From assembly GCA_963717445.1 (NCBI GenBank), contig OY970334.1, positions 1,922,001 through 1,986,000 of the forward strand: a DNA stretch of 64,000 nt. Reading direction: 5' to 3'. Under the pieces are notes generated by a model. That model saw nothing but the letters and a program-made list of their open reading frames with translations, had not been told where the DNA came from and searched no databases. This document shows, in pieces, positions 34,504-43,461 of the stretch. The position numbers and the translations under genes were made by a program. The DNA is from JAGVPT01 sp963717445 (lineage in GTDB: Bacteria; Bacteroidota; Ignavibacteria; UBA10030; UBA8401). Position 1 is the stretch's first letter, and each line of letters opens with the position of its first letter.

Positions 34504-37008
34504 TTATGCAACGTCCGCTTTTTTCTCCTCTTCCTTTTTTGGCTCTTCCTTTTTCCGGTTCTTGTTCGCATCGACGAACTTCAACTGTTCGGTTTTCTTG
34601 TTGAACTTCACCTTGATCTTGCTGCCGTCGCTAAATTTCCCTTTCAGAATTTCTTCTGAGACAGGGTCTTCTACATATTTCTGCAATGCACGGCGCAACG
34701 GGCGCGCTCCAAATGCCGGGTCGAACCCTTTTTCGACAAGAAATTCTTTTGCCTGTTTGTTGAGTTCGATTGTAATATTCATTGAGCTCATCCGTTTGAA
34801 CAAATCCTTCGTCGCGATGTCGATGATCTGCATGATATGCGATTTTTCCAATGCATGAAAGACGATGGTATCGTCGACGCGGTTGAGGAACTCAGGGTTG
34901 AAGACCCGTTTCAACGCCTCCTCAATCACGTTCTTCATCGCCTTGTATTTATCCTGCACGGTATTGTCGCCGAAGCCGAAACCGCCGCTCGATTTAATAT
35001 CGCGTGCACCGATGTTCGATGTCATGATGAGGATCGTGTTCTTGAAATCGACACGCCGGCCAAGGCTGTCGGTCAAAATCCCATCATCGAGCACCTGGAG
35101 TAAAATGTTGAAAACGTCCGGATGCGCCTTTTCGATCTCGTCGAGCAGGACGACGGCATACGGTTTCCGTCGGACTTTTTCCGTCAACTGTCCCCCTTCT
35201 TCATAACCGACATATCCGGGGGGCGCTCCAACAAGGCGCGACACGGAAAATTTTTCCATGTACTCGCTCATGTCGATGCGAATCAAGGCATCCTCCGAAT
35301 CGAACAGATAACGGGCAAGGGCTTTCGCCATTTCGGTTTTGCCGACGCCGGTCGGGCCGAGGAAAATGAACGAGCCGATCGGTCGCCGCGGATCTTTAAG
35401 CCCGGCACGCGTGCGCCGGATCGCTTTCGTCAACTGTGACAACGCTTCATCCTGACCGATGATCTGCGTGCGAAGCACGGTGTCCATCTTCAGAAGCTTT
35501 TCGGATTCTGACTCGGCAATTTTATTGACCGGAATACCCGTCATCATCGCAACGACGTTGGAGACATTTTCTTCGCTCACCTGGTAGACCGTGTCCTGCG
35601 CTTTCAATTCCCATTCGCGCTTGGCGATCTCCAAATCGCTCAATAGTTTCTTTTCCAAATCGCGCAACCGTGCGGCTTCTTCGAAGTTTTGATTCTTCAC
35701 CACCTGATTTTTCGACTGTTTGATCTTTTCGATCTCTTCTTCAAGATGGAGAATTTCTTTCGGCACGACGATGTTCGCGAGATGTACACGGGCCCCGGCT
35801 TCATCCATCACGTCGATCGCTTTGTCCGGAAGATTTCTGTCCGTAATGTAGCGGTCGCTCAAACGAACGGCGGAAACGATTGCCTCGTCTGAATAGTGTA
35901 CGCCGTGATGCTCTTCATATTTATGTTTGATGTTCTTGAGTATCTGGATTGTTTCATCAACCGTTGTTGGGTCAACCATAATTTTCTGGAAGCGGCGGTC
36001 GAGTGCGCCGTCTTTTTCTATATACTGACGGTACTCGTCCAGCGTCGTTGCGCCGATGCATTGCAGCTCTCCGCGCGACAGAGCCGGTTTGAACATATTC
36101 GATGCGTCGAGCGAGCCCGAGGCTCCTCCCGCCCCGACAATTGTATGGAGTTCGTCAATAAACAAAATGACGTTTTTGGCCTTTTCAAGCTCGTTCATCA
36201 CCGCTTTCATTCTTTCTTCAAACTGGCCGCGATATTTCGTTCCGGCAACAAGAGCGGCAAGATCAAGAGTGACCACCCGTTTGTCATGCAAAACCCGCGA
36301 GACTTTTTTCTGGACAATGCGATTTGCCAGGCCTTCTGCGATGGCCGTTTTGCCGACACCCGGTTCTCCGATCAACACAGGATTGTTCTTTTTACGGCGG
36401 CTCAATACCTGGGCAACCCGTTCGATTTCTTTCTCGCGGCCGACTACCGGGTCGAGCTTACCTTCGACGGCGAGTTTTGTAAGGTCGCGGCCGAAATTAT
36501 CAAGCACGGGTGTTTTCGATTTGTCCTGTTTTTTTTCTGTCGCTTGATGAGCTTGCGGCGGTGCCGATGGCTTGCCGCTGATGATATTGTCAAGTTCGTT
36601 CCGCACAACGTCGTAATGGACATTAAATTGATGCATGATCTGCGCTGCGATGTTGTCGTCATCCCGTAGGAGCGACAAAAGGAGATGCTCTGTCCCGATC
36701 ACGTCGGATTTGTAAAGTTTAGCCTCGAGGTAGGTTATCTTTAAAACTTTCTCGGCCTGCTTTGTCAGCGGAATATTTCCGATCGTCAGCGTCCCGCCTG
36801 AGGTCCGGACGGTATCTTCAATCGCCTTCTTCAACTTGTACAAATCACACCCGAGATTGCGGAGAATTTTAACTGCAATGCCTTCTCCCTCCCGGATGAT
36901 TCCGAGTAATAAATGTTCTGTCCCGATATAATCATGGCCCAGACGGAGGGCTTCCTCACGGCTTAATCGGATGACATCTTGTACTCGATTGGAAAAATTT
37001 CCTTCCAT
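34504..37008 (-). CDS. clpC: ATP-dependent Clp protease ATPase subunit ClpC
   Basis: An 834-residue AAA+ unfoldase that feeds substrates to ClpP. Domains in order: two Clp-N repeats (1-145), AAA-1 with Walker A GEPGVGKT (about 213) and VILFIDELHTIVGAG, UVR-containing middle domain (QVVKNQNFEEAARLRDLEKK), AAA-2 with Walker A GPTGVGKT (about 560) and YAVVLLDEIEKAHPDVF, and a C-terminal D2-small domain. The tail is unusually Lys/Glu rich (KNRKKEEPKKEEEKKAD). The second Met (37,008) is chosen because GAAGGAATGGAA gives proper spacing and homologues begin MEGxFSxR. A consensus sigma-70 promoter lies about 90 bp upstream. ClpC with a UVR motif separates it from ClpA/ClpB. Confidence 0.96.
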   Translation of the reverse strand: MEGNFSNRVQDVIRLSREEALRLGHDYIGTEHLLLGIIREGEGIAVKILRNLGCDLYKLKKAIEDTVRTSGGTLTIGNIPLTKQAEKVLKITYLEAKLYKSDVIGTEHLLLSLLRDDDNIAAQIMHQFNVHYDVVRNELDNIISGKPSAPPQAHQATEKKQDKSKTPVLDNFGRDLTKLAVEGKLDPVVGREKEIERVAQVLSRRKKNNPVLIGEPGVGKTAIAEGLANRIVQKKVSRVLHDKRVVTLDLAALVAGTKYRGQFEERMKAVMNELEKAKNVILFIDELHTIVGAGGASGSLDASNMFKPALSRGELQCIGATTLDEYRQYIEKDGALDRRFQKIMVDPTTVDETIQILKNIKHKYEEHHGVHYSDEAIVSAVRLSDRYITDRNLPDKAIDVMDEAGARVHLANIVVPKEILHLEEEIEKIKQSKNQVVKNQNFEEAARLRDLEKKLLSDLEIAKREWELKAQDTVYQVSEENVSNVVAMMTGIPVNKIAESESEKLLKMDTVLRTQIIGQDEALSQLTKAIRRTRAGLKDPRRPIGSFIFLGPTGVGKTEMAKALARYLFDSEDALIRIDMSEYMEKFSVSRLVGAPPGYVGYEEGGQLTEKVRRKPYAVVLLDEIEKAHPDVFNILLQVLDDGILTDSLGRRVDFKNTILIMTSNIGARDIKSSGGFGFGDNTVQDKYKAMKNVIEEALKRVFNPEFLNRVDDTIVFHALEKSHIMQIIDIATKDLFKRMSSMNITIELNKQAKEFLVEKGFDPAFGARPLRRALQKYVEDPVSEEILKGKFSDGSKIKVKFNKKTEQLKFVDANKNRKKEEPKKEEEKKADVA

Positions 37009-37096
37009 TTCCATTCCTTCATATTTAGTAAAATAACTCTTCCCCTGTTAAACACGCTTTCTCGTAAAGAGGTTTCACCGGTAATTTTCTAGAGTC

Positions 37097-37125
37097 AATA
37101 TAAATAAAAATAGAGGGGGTGTCAA
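37097..37125 (-). promoter_or_regulatory. Sigma-70 promoter of clpC
   Basis: On the minus strand TTGACA (37,120-37,125), a 17-bp spacer and TATATT (37,097-37,102): five or six of six matches in each box. It lies about 90 bp upstream of the clpC start. Confidence 0.75.
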
Positions 37126-37174
37126 GAAAACGGATTTAAGCCGAGAAATTCGGCAATTTAGGGCAAATATCGTC

Positions 37175-37203
37175 TTGACTTTCCGCAATGTTTTGGATAT
37201 ATT
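37175..37203 (+). promoter_or_regulatory. Sigma-70 promoter of the tRNA-Asn locus
   Basis: TTGACT (37,175-37,180), a 17-bp spacer and TATATT (37,198-37,203). It points toward the tRNA gene about 200 bp downstream and diverges from the clpC promoter. The leader would include the broken tRNA piece at 37,290. Confidence 0.7.
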
Positions 37204-37289
37204 TTTTCCGTCGAACGGAGTATGTCATTACGCTGCAATTGAATTAAATGGGGAGAATTGCCGAATGTCAGATGATTTCGACGTGCTAT

Positions 37290-37312
37290 TCCGCGATAGC
37301 TCAATGGTAGAG
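37290..37312 (+). pseudogene. Fragment: 5' part of tRNA-Asn
   Basis: The 23 bases at 37,290-37,312 are identical to the first 23 bases of the functional tRNA-Asn (37,400-37,422): acceptor strand, D-arm, and the start of the next stem. After that the sequence diverges (TCCCACAAAACAACTGCGGG) and a strong hairpin GCCGCCAC-TTTCG-GTGGCGGC follows. It cannot fold into a tRNA. Confidence 0.85.
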
Positions 37313-37399
37313 TCCCACAAAACAACTGCGGGATTTCGTGCCGCCACTTTCGGTGGCGGCTCTCAACATGCGGCTCTTGCACTGTTCTTTACATATGAT

Positions 37400-37722
37400 T
37401 CCGCGATAGCTCAATGGTAGAGCATGCGGCTGTTAGCATTTAGCAGCCTTCCCGAGTAATCGGGATTGAATAATCGGGTGAATTCAGGGAAGCCTAATTT
37501 CTGCTTTCAGCAGAAGATGGTAATCCTGAGCGAAGTTCCGTGAAGAGAATTGCGGTAGCGGAAAACGTGCAGAGACTAGAGGATGAGGATTCTCACCAAT
37601 AAGCCTCAAAAGCGCCCGACTCCCATTATAACGTGGGATGATGAGATAGTCCAGCCCGGCGTGAAAACGTCGGATACACTGTAACCGCAGGGTTGTAGGT
37701 TCGAGCCCTACTCGCGGAGCCA
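37400..37722 (+). tRNA. trnN: tRNA-Asn(GUU) interrupted by a group I intron
   Basis: The exons 37,400-37,433 and 37,682-37,722 join to a standard tRNA: acceptor stem TCCGCGA/TCGCGGA, D-arm TAGCTCAATGGTAGAGCA, anticodon stem TGCGG/CCGCA with loop CTGTTAA (anticodon GTT), T-arm GTAGGTTCGAGCCCTAC, discriminator G and encoded CCA (37,720-37,722). The intron lies inside the anticodon, between its second and third bases. A sigma-70 promoter lies upstream and an intrinsic terminator follows immediately. Asn must be decoded by this species, so if it is the only tRNA-Asn gene, splicing is essential; other copies may exist outside the window. Confidence 0.95.
37434..37681 (+). ncRNA. Group I intron (IC3-like), 248 nt, in tRNA-Asn
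   Basis: The 5' exon end GGCTGT (37,428-37,433) pairs with the internal guide GCAGCC (37,443-37,448). This places a U.G wobble exactly at the splice site (U37,433.G37,443), the group I hallmark. The three bases TTA before the guide can pair with the 3' exon TAA (P10), and the intron ends in G (37,681). Conserved core elements appear in order: P-like GAATTCAGGGAAGCCTAA (about 37,480), Q-like AATCCTGAGC, R-like GTGCAGAGACTAGAGG (about 37,567-37,582) and S-like GATGAGATAGTCC (37,640-37,652), with GACTA/TAGTC able to form P7. The core closely resembles tRNA-borne introns of the IC3 subgroup. No endonuclease gene fits inside. Confidence 0.95.
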
Positions 37723-37723
37723 A

Positions 37724-37762
37724 GATAAAGCCCCGGACATTAGTCTGGGGCTTTATCGTTTT
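37724..37762 (+). terminator. Terminator of tRNA-Asn
   Basis: GATAAAGCCCC ... GGGGCTTTATC, an 11-bp perfect stem followed by GTTTTG, beginning 2 bases after the encoded CCA. Confidence 0.88.
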
Positions 37763-37789
37763 GCGGGGGGTTGTCCCGCCAAAGGCGGG

Positions 37790-37843
37790 ACTCGCGGAGC
37801 TACAACGAAGCCTTGGACGAAAGTTCGAGGCTTCGTTGTTTTG
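37790..37843 (+). pseudogene. Fragment: tRNA-Asn 3' end plus a second terminator
   Basis: ACTCGCGGAGC (37,790-37,800) repeats the acceptor 3' strand of the real tRNA. It is again followed by a hairpin, ACAACGAAGCCT ... AGGCTTCGTTGT, and by GTTTTGC, the same layout as the real 3' end plus terminator. It is preceded by the hairpin GTCCCGCC-AAA-GGCGGGAC. Confidence 0.7.
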
Positions 37844-37920
37844 CGATGCGCTTGATTTCCAGTGCGGCTTTGACTATGTTCCGTCGAGTTATAATCGGCA
37901 GAATCGAGGCATCACGATTT

Positions 37921-40900
37921 ATGAAGCTTCCGCGTATTTTTTTCTCGCCGGAATTTCAAGACCCGGAGCAGAACCGTCAGGCCAGGCTGCTCCATGGATT
38001 CCTCTGGTTCGTTCTCCTGATTGTAACGGCTTTCGCCGCCGCTATTACAATCGTATTCCCTTCCAATATCCCCCGGGCCCTTTACTTCGTAGGTTTTATT
38101 GTAGTTACAGGTTTGGTTTGCTTCCCACTTATGTATCGGGGCAAAACGCGCCTCGCAAGTTACTCGCTTGTTTTCCTCTTCTGGCTGCTTATCACTGCAC
38201 TTTCTTCAACGGGTGGAGGCACCGTGACGCCGGCGTTCGTTGGCTACATTTTGATATTTCTGAGCGCGGGATTGCTTCTAGGAAGGGCTCCGGGGTTAAC
38301 CATCGGCGTTCTATGTCTCGCAACGGAGATCGTCATAGCGTACGCCGAGGCGAACGCACTTCTTCCAAAGGCGACGGTCCAACAGTCTGTTCAAACAAGG
38401 CTTGTCGCTCACATTTTGTTTTTTGCGTTCGTTGCCGCGTTTATTTTCTTCTATACCAAGGGAATCGAATCGACTATAGCGTCCACAGGTTCGGTATCTG
38501 ACAGCGAATCGGCTCCATCCCGAAAAATTCCGACAACCCTTCTGACGATTTTTCTGATTTTCTCGATTGGCATCATAGCCGCAGGATATTTTTACTCAAA
38601 ATATTTAGGTGCGCAAATTGAAAGATCTGCTGAAGACGATTTGCTGAACATATCCAAACTCAAAGCAACTCAAGTGGAGGACTGGAGGCGTGAAAGGATC
38701 GGAGACGCCCAAGTTCTTTCCGAGAAGGCCTCGATGAGCGATTTGCTTCGACGCTATTTGGTGCATCCCTCGGACAAAAATCTTCGGAAAGAAATAGAGC
38801 AATTGTTCGAGTCTGTCAGGGAGAGTTATGGCTACAGTTCCATCGCGTTTTTCGATCGAGCGCGTAATCTCATCGTACAAGCGGGTGAATACATGCCGAA
38901 CGAGGCGCGGAACGAATTCGAAGCTTCATTCGACTCCTCTGCTCGATCAGGAAAGATTCTGTTTTCTGACATTCACAAGACCCCGGCCGGCAATAATATT
39001 CGGCTCGATTTGTTTGATCCAGTGTTCGACCCTTCCGGGAAAACGTCCATCGGATTAATCGTGTTGCAGAATGACCCCAATCGTGTTCTGTTTCCGCTTG
39101 TTCAAAATTGGCCTGTTCAAGCCCGCACTACAGAGTCCGATCTGATTAGGAGGGAAGGTGCTAACGTCGTAAATATGACGGCGTTGCGTTTTACGTCTGC
39201 TGATTCGATCCAGTGGCGCGTCTCTTTGACAAACCCCGAACTTAGCTGGTTCCGTTTGTTTCAAGGATACGGCGGCATCATTCAGGGCGTTGACTACAGA
39301 GGCGTAGCCGTATATGCGGCCGCACAGAAGTTAGCTGGATTTCCGTGGTACATCATTGTGAAGGAAGATGAAGCGGAAGTAAATGAACCGCTGAGAAGAA
39401 ACGAATGGAGCATAGGGGTACTCATCACATTTCTTATTCTCGGAGCGGGAGGAGGGGTCGCATTTCTCTGGCAGAGCAATACCTCGTCATTTTATCGGCG
39501 GCAATTGGAGCTCGAGACGGAGCGCCGTGTGCTTACTGAACATTTTGATTATTTGACAAAGTACGCAAACGACATCATCTTATTGATGGATGCACAAAAC
39601 AGGATTGTCGAAGCAAACGATCGTGCGTCCGGCTCCTATGGGTATTCTCACGAAGAGCTTGTCGGAATGGACGCCCGAACTCTGCGTGCACCGAACGAGA
39701 CCGGCAAATTCGAAGCCGACATTCAAAAAGTCGAGTCGTTCAAAGGAGCGCTCTTTGAGACCGTTCACAGACGCAAGGATGGATCGACCTTTCCCGTAGA
39801 AATCAGTTCCCGATCCATTGAGGTAGACGGAAAGAAATTCCAACAAGGCATCATCCGCGATATCACGGAGAGAAGAAAAGCAGAGGAAGAAGTCCGCGAA
39901 AAGGAGGCCGAGTTGCGATTCTTTGCCGAAGCGACATCTGAGGGAATTTTTTTCCATCAGGATGCCCGCTTCATCAAAGTGAACGATCAATTTGCTAAGA
40001 TGATTGGATTCAATCCGTCAGAATTGATCGGCCAACCAGTTCGTCTAATGATTCCCCCAGAATTTTTGGAAACCACTCAAAAACATGCTTTAGAAAAGCT
40101 TTCAGCACCATACGAGGTTTTCCTCCAACGGAAGGACGGTTCGCGATGGCCCGCCGAAATCCGGGGACAGTTGGTCACTATTGATGGGAGGCAGTTACGT
40201 CAGGTCGTGGTACGAGATCTTACGGAACAGAAAAAAGCAGAGCAACGGCTACGAGATAGCGAACAGCAACTCAAAGAAGCCCAGCACATTGCATTGATCG
40301 GGAGTTCCCGGTGGGATGCAGCGACCGACACAACTTTATGGTCCGACAAACTCTACCGCATTACCGGCTGGGATCCTTCACATCCCGCTCCGACGGATGC
40401 CGAAAGAGCAAAACTCTACTCCCCGGAGAGTTACGCGGTTTTGCGGCTTGCCGTTGCTCGGGCAATGGAGACAGGCGATCCATATGATCTCGAATTGGAG
40501 ATCGTTCGAAAAGACGGTGAGTTGCGCCACGTTTTGGCGAAAGGCCAGGTGATCCGTAATGAGCAAAACAGCATTACGGGGTTGGTGGGCACGATGCAAG
40601 ATATCACAGAGCGGAAACGTTCCGAAGAAATGATCAAAGAACGGGAAGTGCAATATCGTGAGCTTGTTGAATCGGCTCGTGATACAATCTTTACCATTTC
40701 AAACAACGGAAACATTACCTCGGTCAATGCCGCATTTGAATCCGCTACGGGTTGGAAAAGGGAAGAGTGGCTCGGCAAACCATTTACTGAAGTGCTCCAT
40801 CCGAACGATGTCCCCACGATGCTGGATCGTTTCGGCCGGTCGATGAAGGGAGAGCCTCAACCACTTGAGGAGATTCGTGTTAAGACCAAGTCGGACAAAT

Positions 40901-42165
40901 ATGTGCTGGTGGAGTTGAGCACCGTTCCGCAAACGAGAAATGGAAAGCTGATAGGGGTTATGGGGGTAGGACGTGATATTACCGACAGAAAGCAACTGGA
41001 GGAACAGCTTAGGCGTACACAGCGTCTGGATAGCATAGGAAGCCTGGCGAGTGGAATTGCGCACGACCTCAATAACGTATTGGGTCCCATCATGCTCGGT
41101 GTGGATGTCCTTTCAAGGAAGTTGACCGATGAATCCTCTCAAAAGATATTACAGAACGTCCGGAACAGCAGCAAACGAGGGAGCGAGATTGTGAAGCAGG
41201 TTCTCGCCTTTGCCCGAGGGACTGAGCAGGAATACACTCCGCAGCAGTTGCGGTATGTCGTGAATGAGATTCATTCTTTTGTACGTGAGACCTTTCCCAA
41301 GGAAATAGCCATTAGGATTGATATTCCCAAGGACCTTCCGCCCATCCTTGGCGATTCTACGCAACTTCATCAGATACTCTTGAACCTCTGCGTTAATGCA
41401 AGGGATGCCATGCCTTCCGGGGGCAATATTAGGATCTCTGCCTCAAAAGTCGATCTCTCCAAACCGGAGGTCGAGAATTATGTCGGGGTACACCCTGGAG
41501 CGTTCGTCTGCTTGTCCCTTAGCGATACCGGAACGGGCATTCCCGAGGAAATCAGGGTAAAAATATTCGACCCCTTTTTCACCACCAAAGAGGTTGGAAA
41601 AGGGACTGGACTGGGGTTGTCGACTGTTGCTTCTATTGTGCGCGACCATAAAGGGTTTATCAAACTTGTCAGCGAAGTAGGCCGCGGAACTGAGTTCAAC
41701 ATCTATTTCCCGGCGATCGAACAAGAACAACTGACCGTCGAGCAGGAAGCACAACCAGTTCTCCCGAGAGGAAACGGCGAAGGCGTTCTTGTTGTCGATG
41801 ACGAGCAGTCTGTTGTCCAAATTGGGCGGGAAATCCTTGAAACATACAATTATAGGGTGTTTACTGCCGCTGATGGAGTAGAGGCGACGCTTGTTTACAA
41901 CCGTGAGCCCCGAGGTTCAATCGCGCTTGTCGTCTCCGACATCAATATGCCGAGGATGAGCGGGGTTGACTTGGCACAAATATTAAAGAACAGTGACCCT
42001 CACGTGAAAATTCTTATTACGAGCGGAAGCCCCGCTGAGAGTGAAGCGAGAAAAGTCGAGATCTCCAAATATGGGTTCTTGCCGAAACCGTTTTCCGCCG
42101 ATCAATTATTGCTCGCGATAAACAAACTGCTTCATGAGACAAAAGAGAGCAACAAAAATGTGTGA
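37921..42165 (+). CDS. Hybrid sensor histidine kinase with membrane module, dCache-like domain, four PAS domains and receiver
   Basis: A 1,414-residue inner-membrane sensor kinase. Order: about five helices (20-190), another helix, a periplasmic sensing domain of dCache type (about 225-490, starting LKATQVEDWRRERIGDA), a helix, four PAS domains (about 540-1,030, each followed by an xxDITERKxAE coil), HisKA with His1048 in GSLASGIAHDLNNVLGP, HATPase (VNARDAMPSGG, DTGTGIPE, GKGTGLGLS), and a receiver (VLVVDDEQSVV, VVSDINMPRMSG, LPKPF). The start at 37,921 (MKLPRIFF) is chosen because earlier in-frame starts fall in the terminator/repeat region. The next gene, a receiver-kinase, starts 48 bp later and probably belongs to the same operon. 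Its signal is unknown. Confidence 0.92.
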   Translation: MKLPRIFFSPEFQDPEQNRQARLLHGFLWFVLLIVTAFAAAITIVFPSNIPRALYFVGFIVVTGLVCFPLMYRGKTRLASYSLVFLFWLLITALSSTGGGTVTPAFVGYILIFLSAGLLLGRAPGLTIGVLCLATEIVIAYAEANALLPKATVQQSVQTRLVAHILFFAFVAAFIFFYTKGIESTIASTGSVSDSESAPSRKIPTTLLTIFLIFSIGIIAAGYFYSKYLGAQIERSAEDDLLNISKLKATQVEDWRRERIGDAQVLSEKASMSDLLRRYLVHPSDKNLRKEIEQLFESVRESYGYSSIAFFDRARNLIVQAGEYMPNEARNEFEASFDSSARSGKILFSDIHKTPAGNNIRLDLFDPVFDPSGKTSIGLIVLQNDPNRVLFPLVQNWPVQARTTESDLIRREGANVVNMTALRFTSADSIQWRVSLTNPELSWFRLFQGYGGIIQGVDYRGVAVYAAAQKLAGFPWYIIVKEDEAEVNEPLRRNEWSIGVLITFLILGAGGGVAFLWQSNTSSFYRRQLELETERRVLTEHFDYLTKYANDIILLMDAQNRIVEANDRASGSYGYSHEELVGMDARTLRAPNETGKFEADIQKVESFKGALFETVHRRKDGSTFPVEISSRSIEVDGKKFQQGIIRDITERRKAEEEVREKEAELRFFAEATSEGIFFHQDARFIKVNDQFAKMIGFNPSELIGQPVRLMIPPEFLETTQKHALEKLSAPYEVFLQRKDGSRWPAEIRGQLVTIDGRQLRQVVVRDLTEQKKAEQRLRDSEQQLKEAQHIALIGSSRWDAATDTTLWSDKLYRITGWDPSHPAPTDAERAKLYSPESYAVLRLAVARAMETGDPYDLELEIVRKDGELRHVLAKGQVIRNEQNSITGLVGTMQDITERKRSEEMIKEREVQYRELVESARDTIFTISNNGNITSVNAAFESATGWKREEWLGKPFTEVLHPNDVPTMLDRFGRSMKGEPQPLEEIRVKTKSDKYVLVELSTVPQTRNGKLIGVMGVGRDITDRKQLEEQLRRTQRLDSIGSLASGIAHDLNNVLGPIMLGVDVLSRKLTDESSQKILQNVRNSSKRGSEIVKQVLAFARGTEQEYTPQQLRYVVNEIHSFVRETFPKEIAIRIDIPKDLPPILGDSTQLHQILLNLCVNARDAMPSGGNIRISASKVDLSKPEVENYVGVHPGAFVCLSLSDTGTGIPEEIRVKIFDPFFTTKEVGKGTGLGLSTVASIVRDHKGFIKLVSEVGRGTEFNIYFPAIEQEQLTVEQEAQPVLPRGNGEGVLVVDDEQSVVQIGREILETYNYRVFTAADGVEATLVYNREPRGSIALVVSDINMPRMSGVDLAQILKNSDPHVKILITSGSPAESEARKVEISKYGFLPKPFSADQLLLAINKLLHETKESNKNV

Positions 42166-42213
42166 CGAAACACCGTAATGTCGCTCGAAAAATCATAAAA
42201 AAACAAGAGACCA

Positions 42214-43302
42214 ATGAAACGAGTGTTTGTTGTCGACGATGAAGAGCTCATGCGTGAATCAATTGTCCAGGTCCTACGAGAAGCTCAATACGAAGTGGAT
42301 GAAGCTCAAAATGGCATTGAAGCCCTGGCCCGGCTTGCCTCGTTCACACCCGACCTGATCGTCAGCGACGTAAACATGCCTAAGCTCGACGGATTTGGAT
42401 TGCTGAAGGAGCTGCGAAAATCTGAGCGCACGGCAGACATTCCTTTCATTTTTCTGACCGGAGCGATAGATCGATCATCACAAAGGGAGGGAATGTTACT
42501 TGGCGCCGATGATTACATCACAAAGCCGTTTGAACAGAACGATCTCCTCAAAGCGGTTGAATTGCGTCTGAAGAAACATCAACTGATGCAGGACAATATT
42601 AAGAAACGCCTGGATGAGTTTCGCAAGAACATCAATCTTGCATTGCCTCACGAATTCAGAACTCCTCTCACCGGAATTCTGGGCTTCGCTGAAATCCTTC
42701 AAGAGACACGAGATCTTTCTGCCGACAAGACGGTGCATATAGGCTCGCACATTCATAAGTCGGCCACGAGGCTGCACAAACTCCTCGAAAGAATGCTTTT
42801 GCTTTCTGAACTGGATTCTATTTTGGCGAGTCCCGAGCATAGGAAGGCCCTCAGCGATTCTGTTTGCAATGTCGCACAGACCATTGGCCGCGTAGTCGAA
42901 ACTCAGGGGTTGGAAACACAAAGGAGGGATGATATTCAGGTCTCCCTTGTTGAAGCAAGGATTGGCGCTCTCGAATCCCATTTAGAAAAAGTAATCGAAG
43001 AGCTCCTGAGCAATGCCCTAAAATTTTCAAACGAGGGAGCGAAGGTGGACGTGACAAATTCGCTGGAATCCAGTCGCGTCTCTATTTCCGTCGAGGACCA
43101 CGGCAAAGGAATGAGCGAGGAACAGATCAATGACATCGGAGCTTTTGTACAATTTGACCGCAGGCGGAATGAACAGCAGGGAGCAGGCATCGGCCTTGCG
43201 CTTGTGAAAAAGATATGCGACCTCTATGACGGGTCTCTAATCATCAAGAGGTCAGAGGCAGGAGGCACGAAAGTTACTCTCACGTTCCCTACTGCCGATT
43301 GA
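42214..43302 (+). CDS. Receiver-histidine kinase fusion protein
   Basis: A 362-residue cytoplasmic protein with a receiver domain first (VFVVDDEELMRES, IVSDVNMPKLDG, FLTGA, ITKPFE; phospho-acceptor Asp in VSDVNMP). A HisKA (NINLALPHEFRTPLTGILGFAEIL) and an HATPase (LLSNALKFSNEGAKV, VEDHGKGMSEEQ, QGAGIGLALVKKI) follow. The layout is that of kinases whose autophosphorylation is tuned by an upstream phosphorelay. It lies 48 bp downstream of the large hybrid kinase, which may phosphorylate its receiver. Confidence 0.9.
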   Translation: MKRVFVVDDEELMRESIVQVLREAQYEVDEAQNGIEALARLASFTPDLIVSDVNMPKLDGFGLLKELRKSERTADIPFIFLTGAIDRSSQREGMLLGADDYITKPFEQNDLLKAVELRLKKHQLMQDNIKKRLDEFRKNINLALPHEFRTPLTGILGFAEILQETRDLSADKTVHIGSHIHKSATRLHKLLERMLLLSELDSILASPEHRKALSDSVCNVAQTIGRVVETQGLETQRRDDIQVSLVEARIGALESHLEKVIEELLSNALKFSNEGAKVDVTNSLESSRVSISVEDHGKGMSEEQINDIGAFVQFDRRRNEQQGAGIGLALVKKICDLYDGSLIIKRSEAGGTKVTLTFPTAD

Positions 43303-43340
43303 AAATGCCCATTCAATACGATTTATTTCTTCCTCATTAC

Positions 43341-43417
43341 GTTCCCAACGAGAGGCTGGGAACGAGAGTAATAGTAAGACAACGGCGCCCAAGTAATAAG
43401 CTTGGGCGTCCCTGTTT
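43341..43417. terminator. Palindromic repeat and bidirectional terminator
   Basis: In the convergent gap, GTTCCCAACGAGAGGCTGGG forms one hairpin with AACGAG flanks. CGCCCAAG-TAATAAG-CTTGGGCG (43,386-43,408), followed by GTTTT, forms a second terminator-like hairpin serving the kinase operon on the plus strand and possibly the NmrA gene on the minus strand. Confidence 0.6.
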
Positions 43418-43461
43418 TGTAAAGATGCTTTGCTATTAGCGATTCTATTACCTTGCACCGT

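Noticed and set aside
35896..36669. 257-codon open frame antisense to clpC
   Set aside because: clpC is fully conserved here; the frame is a codon-bias shadow.
37290..37380. Second tRNA gene upstream of tRNA-Asn
   Set aside because: Only the first 23 bases match; no anticodon arm, T-arm or acceptor partner follows.
37434..37681. Homing endonuclease gene inside the intron
   Set aside because: The intron is 248 nt and has no open frame of useful length; all of it is accounted for by ribozyme structure.
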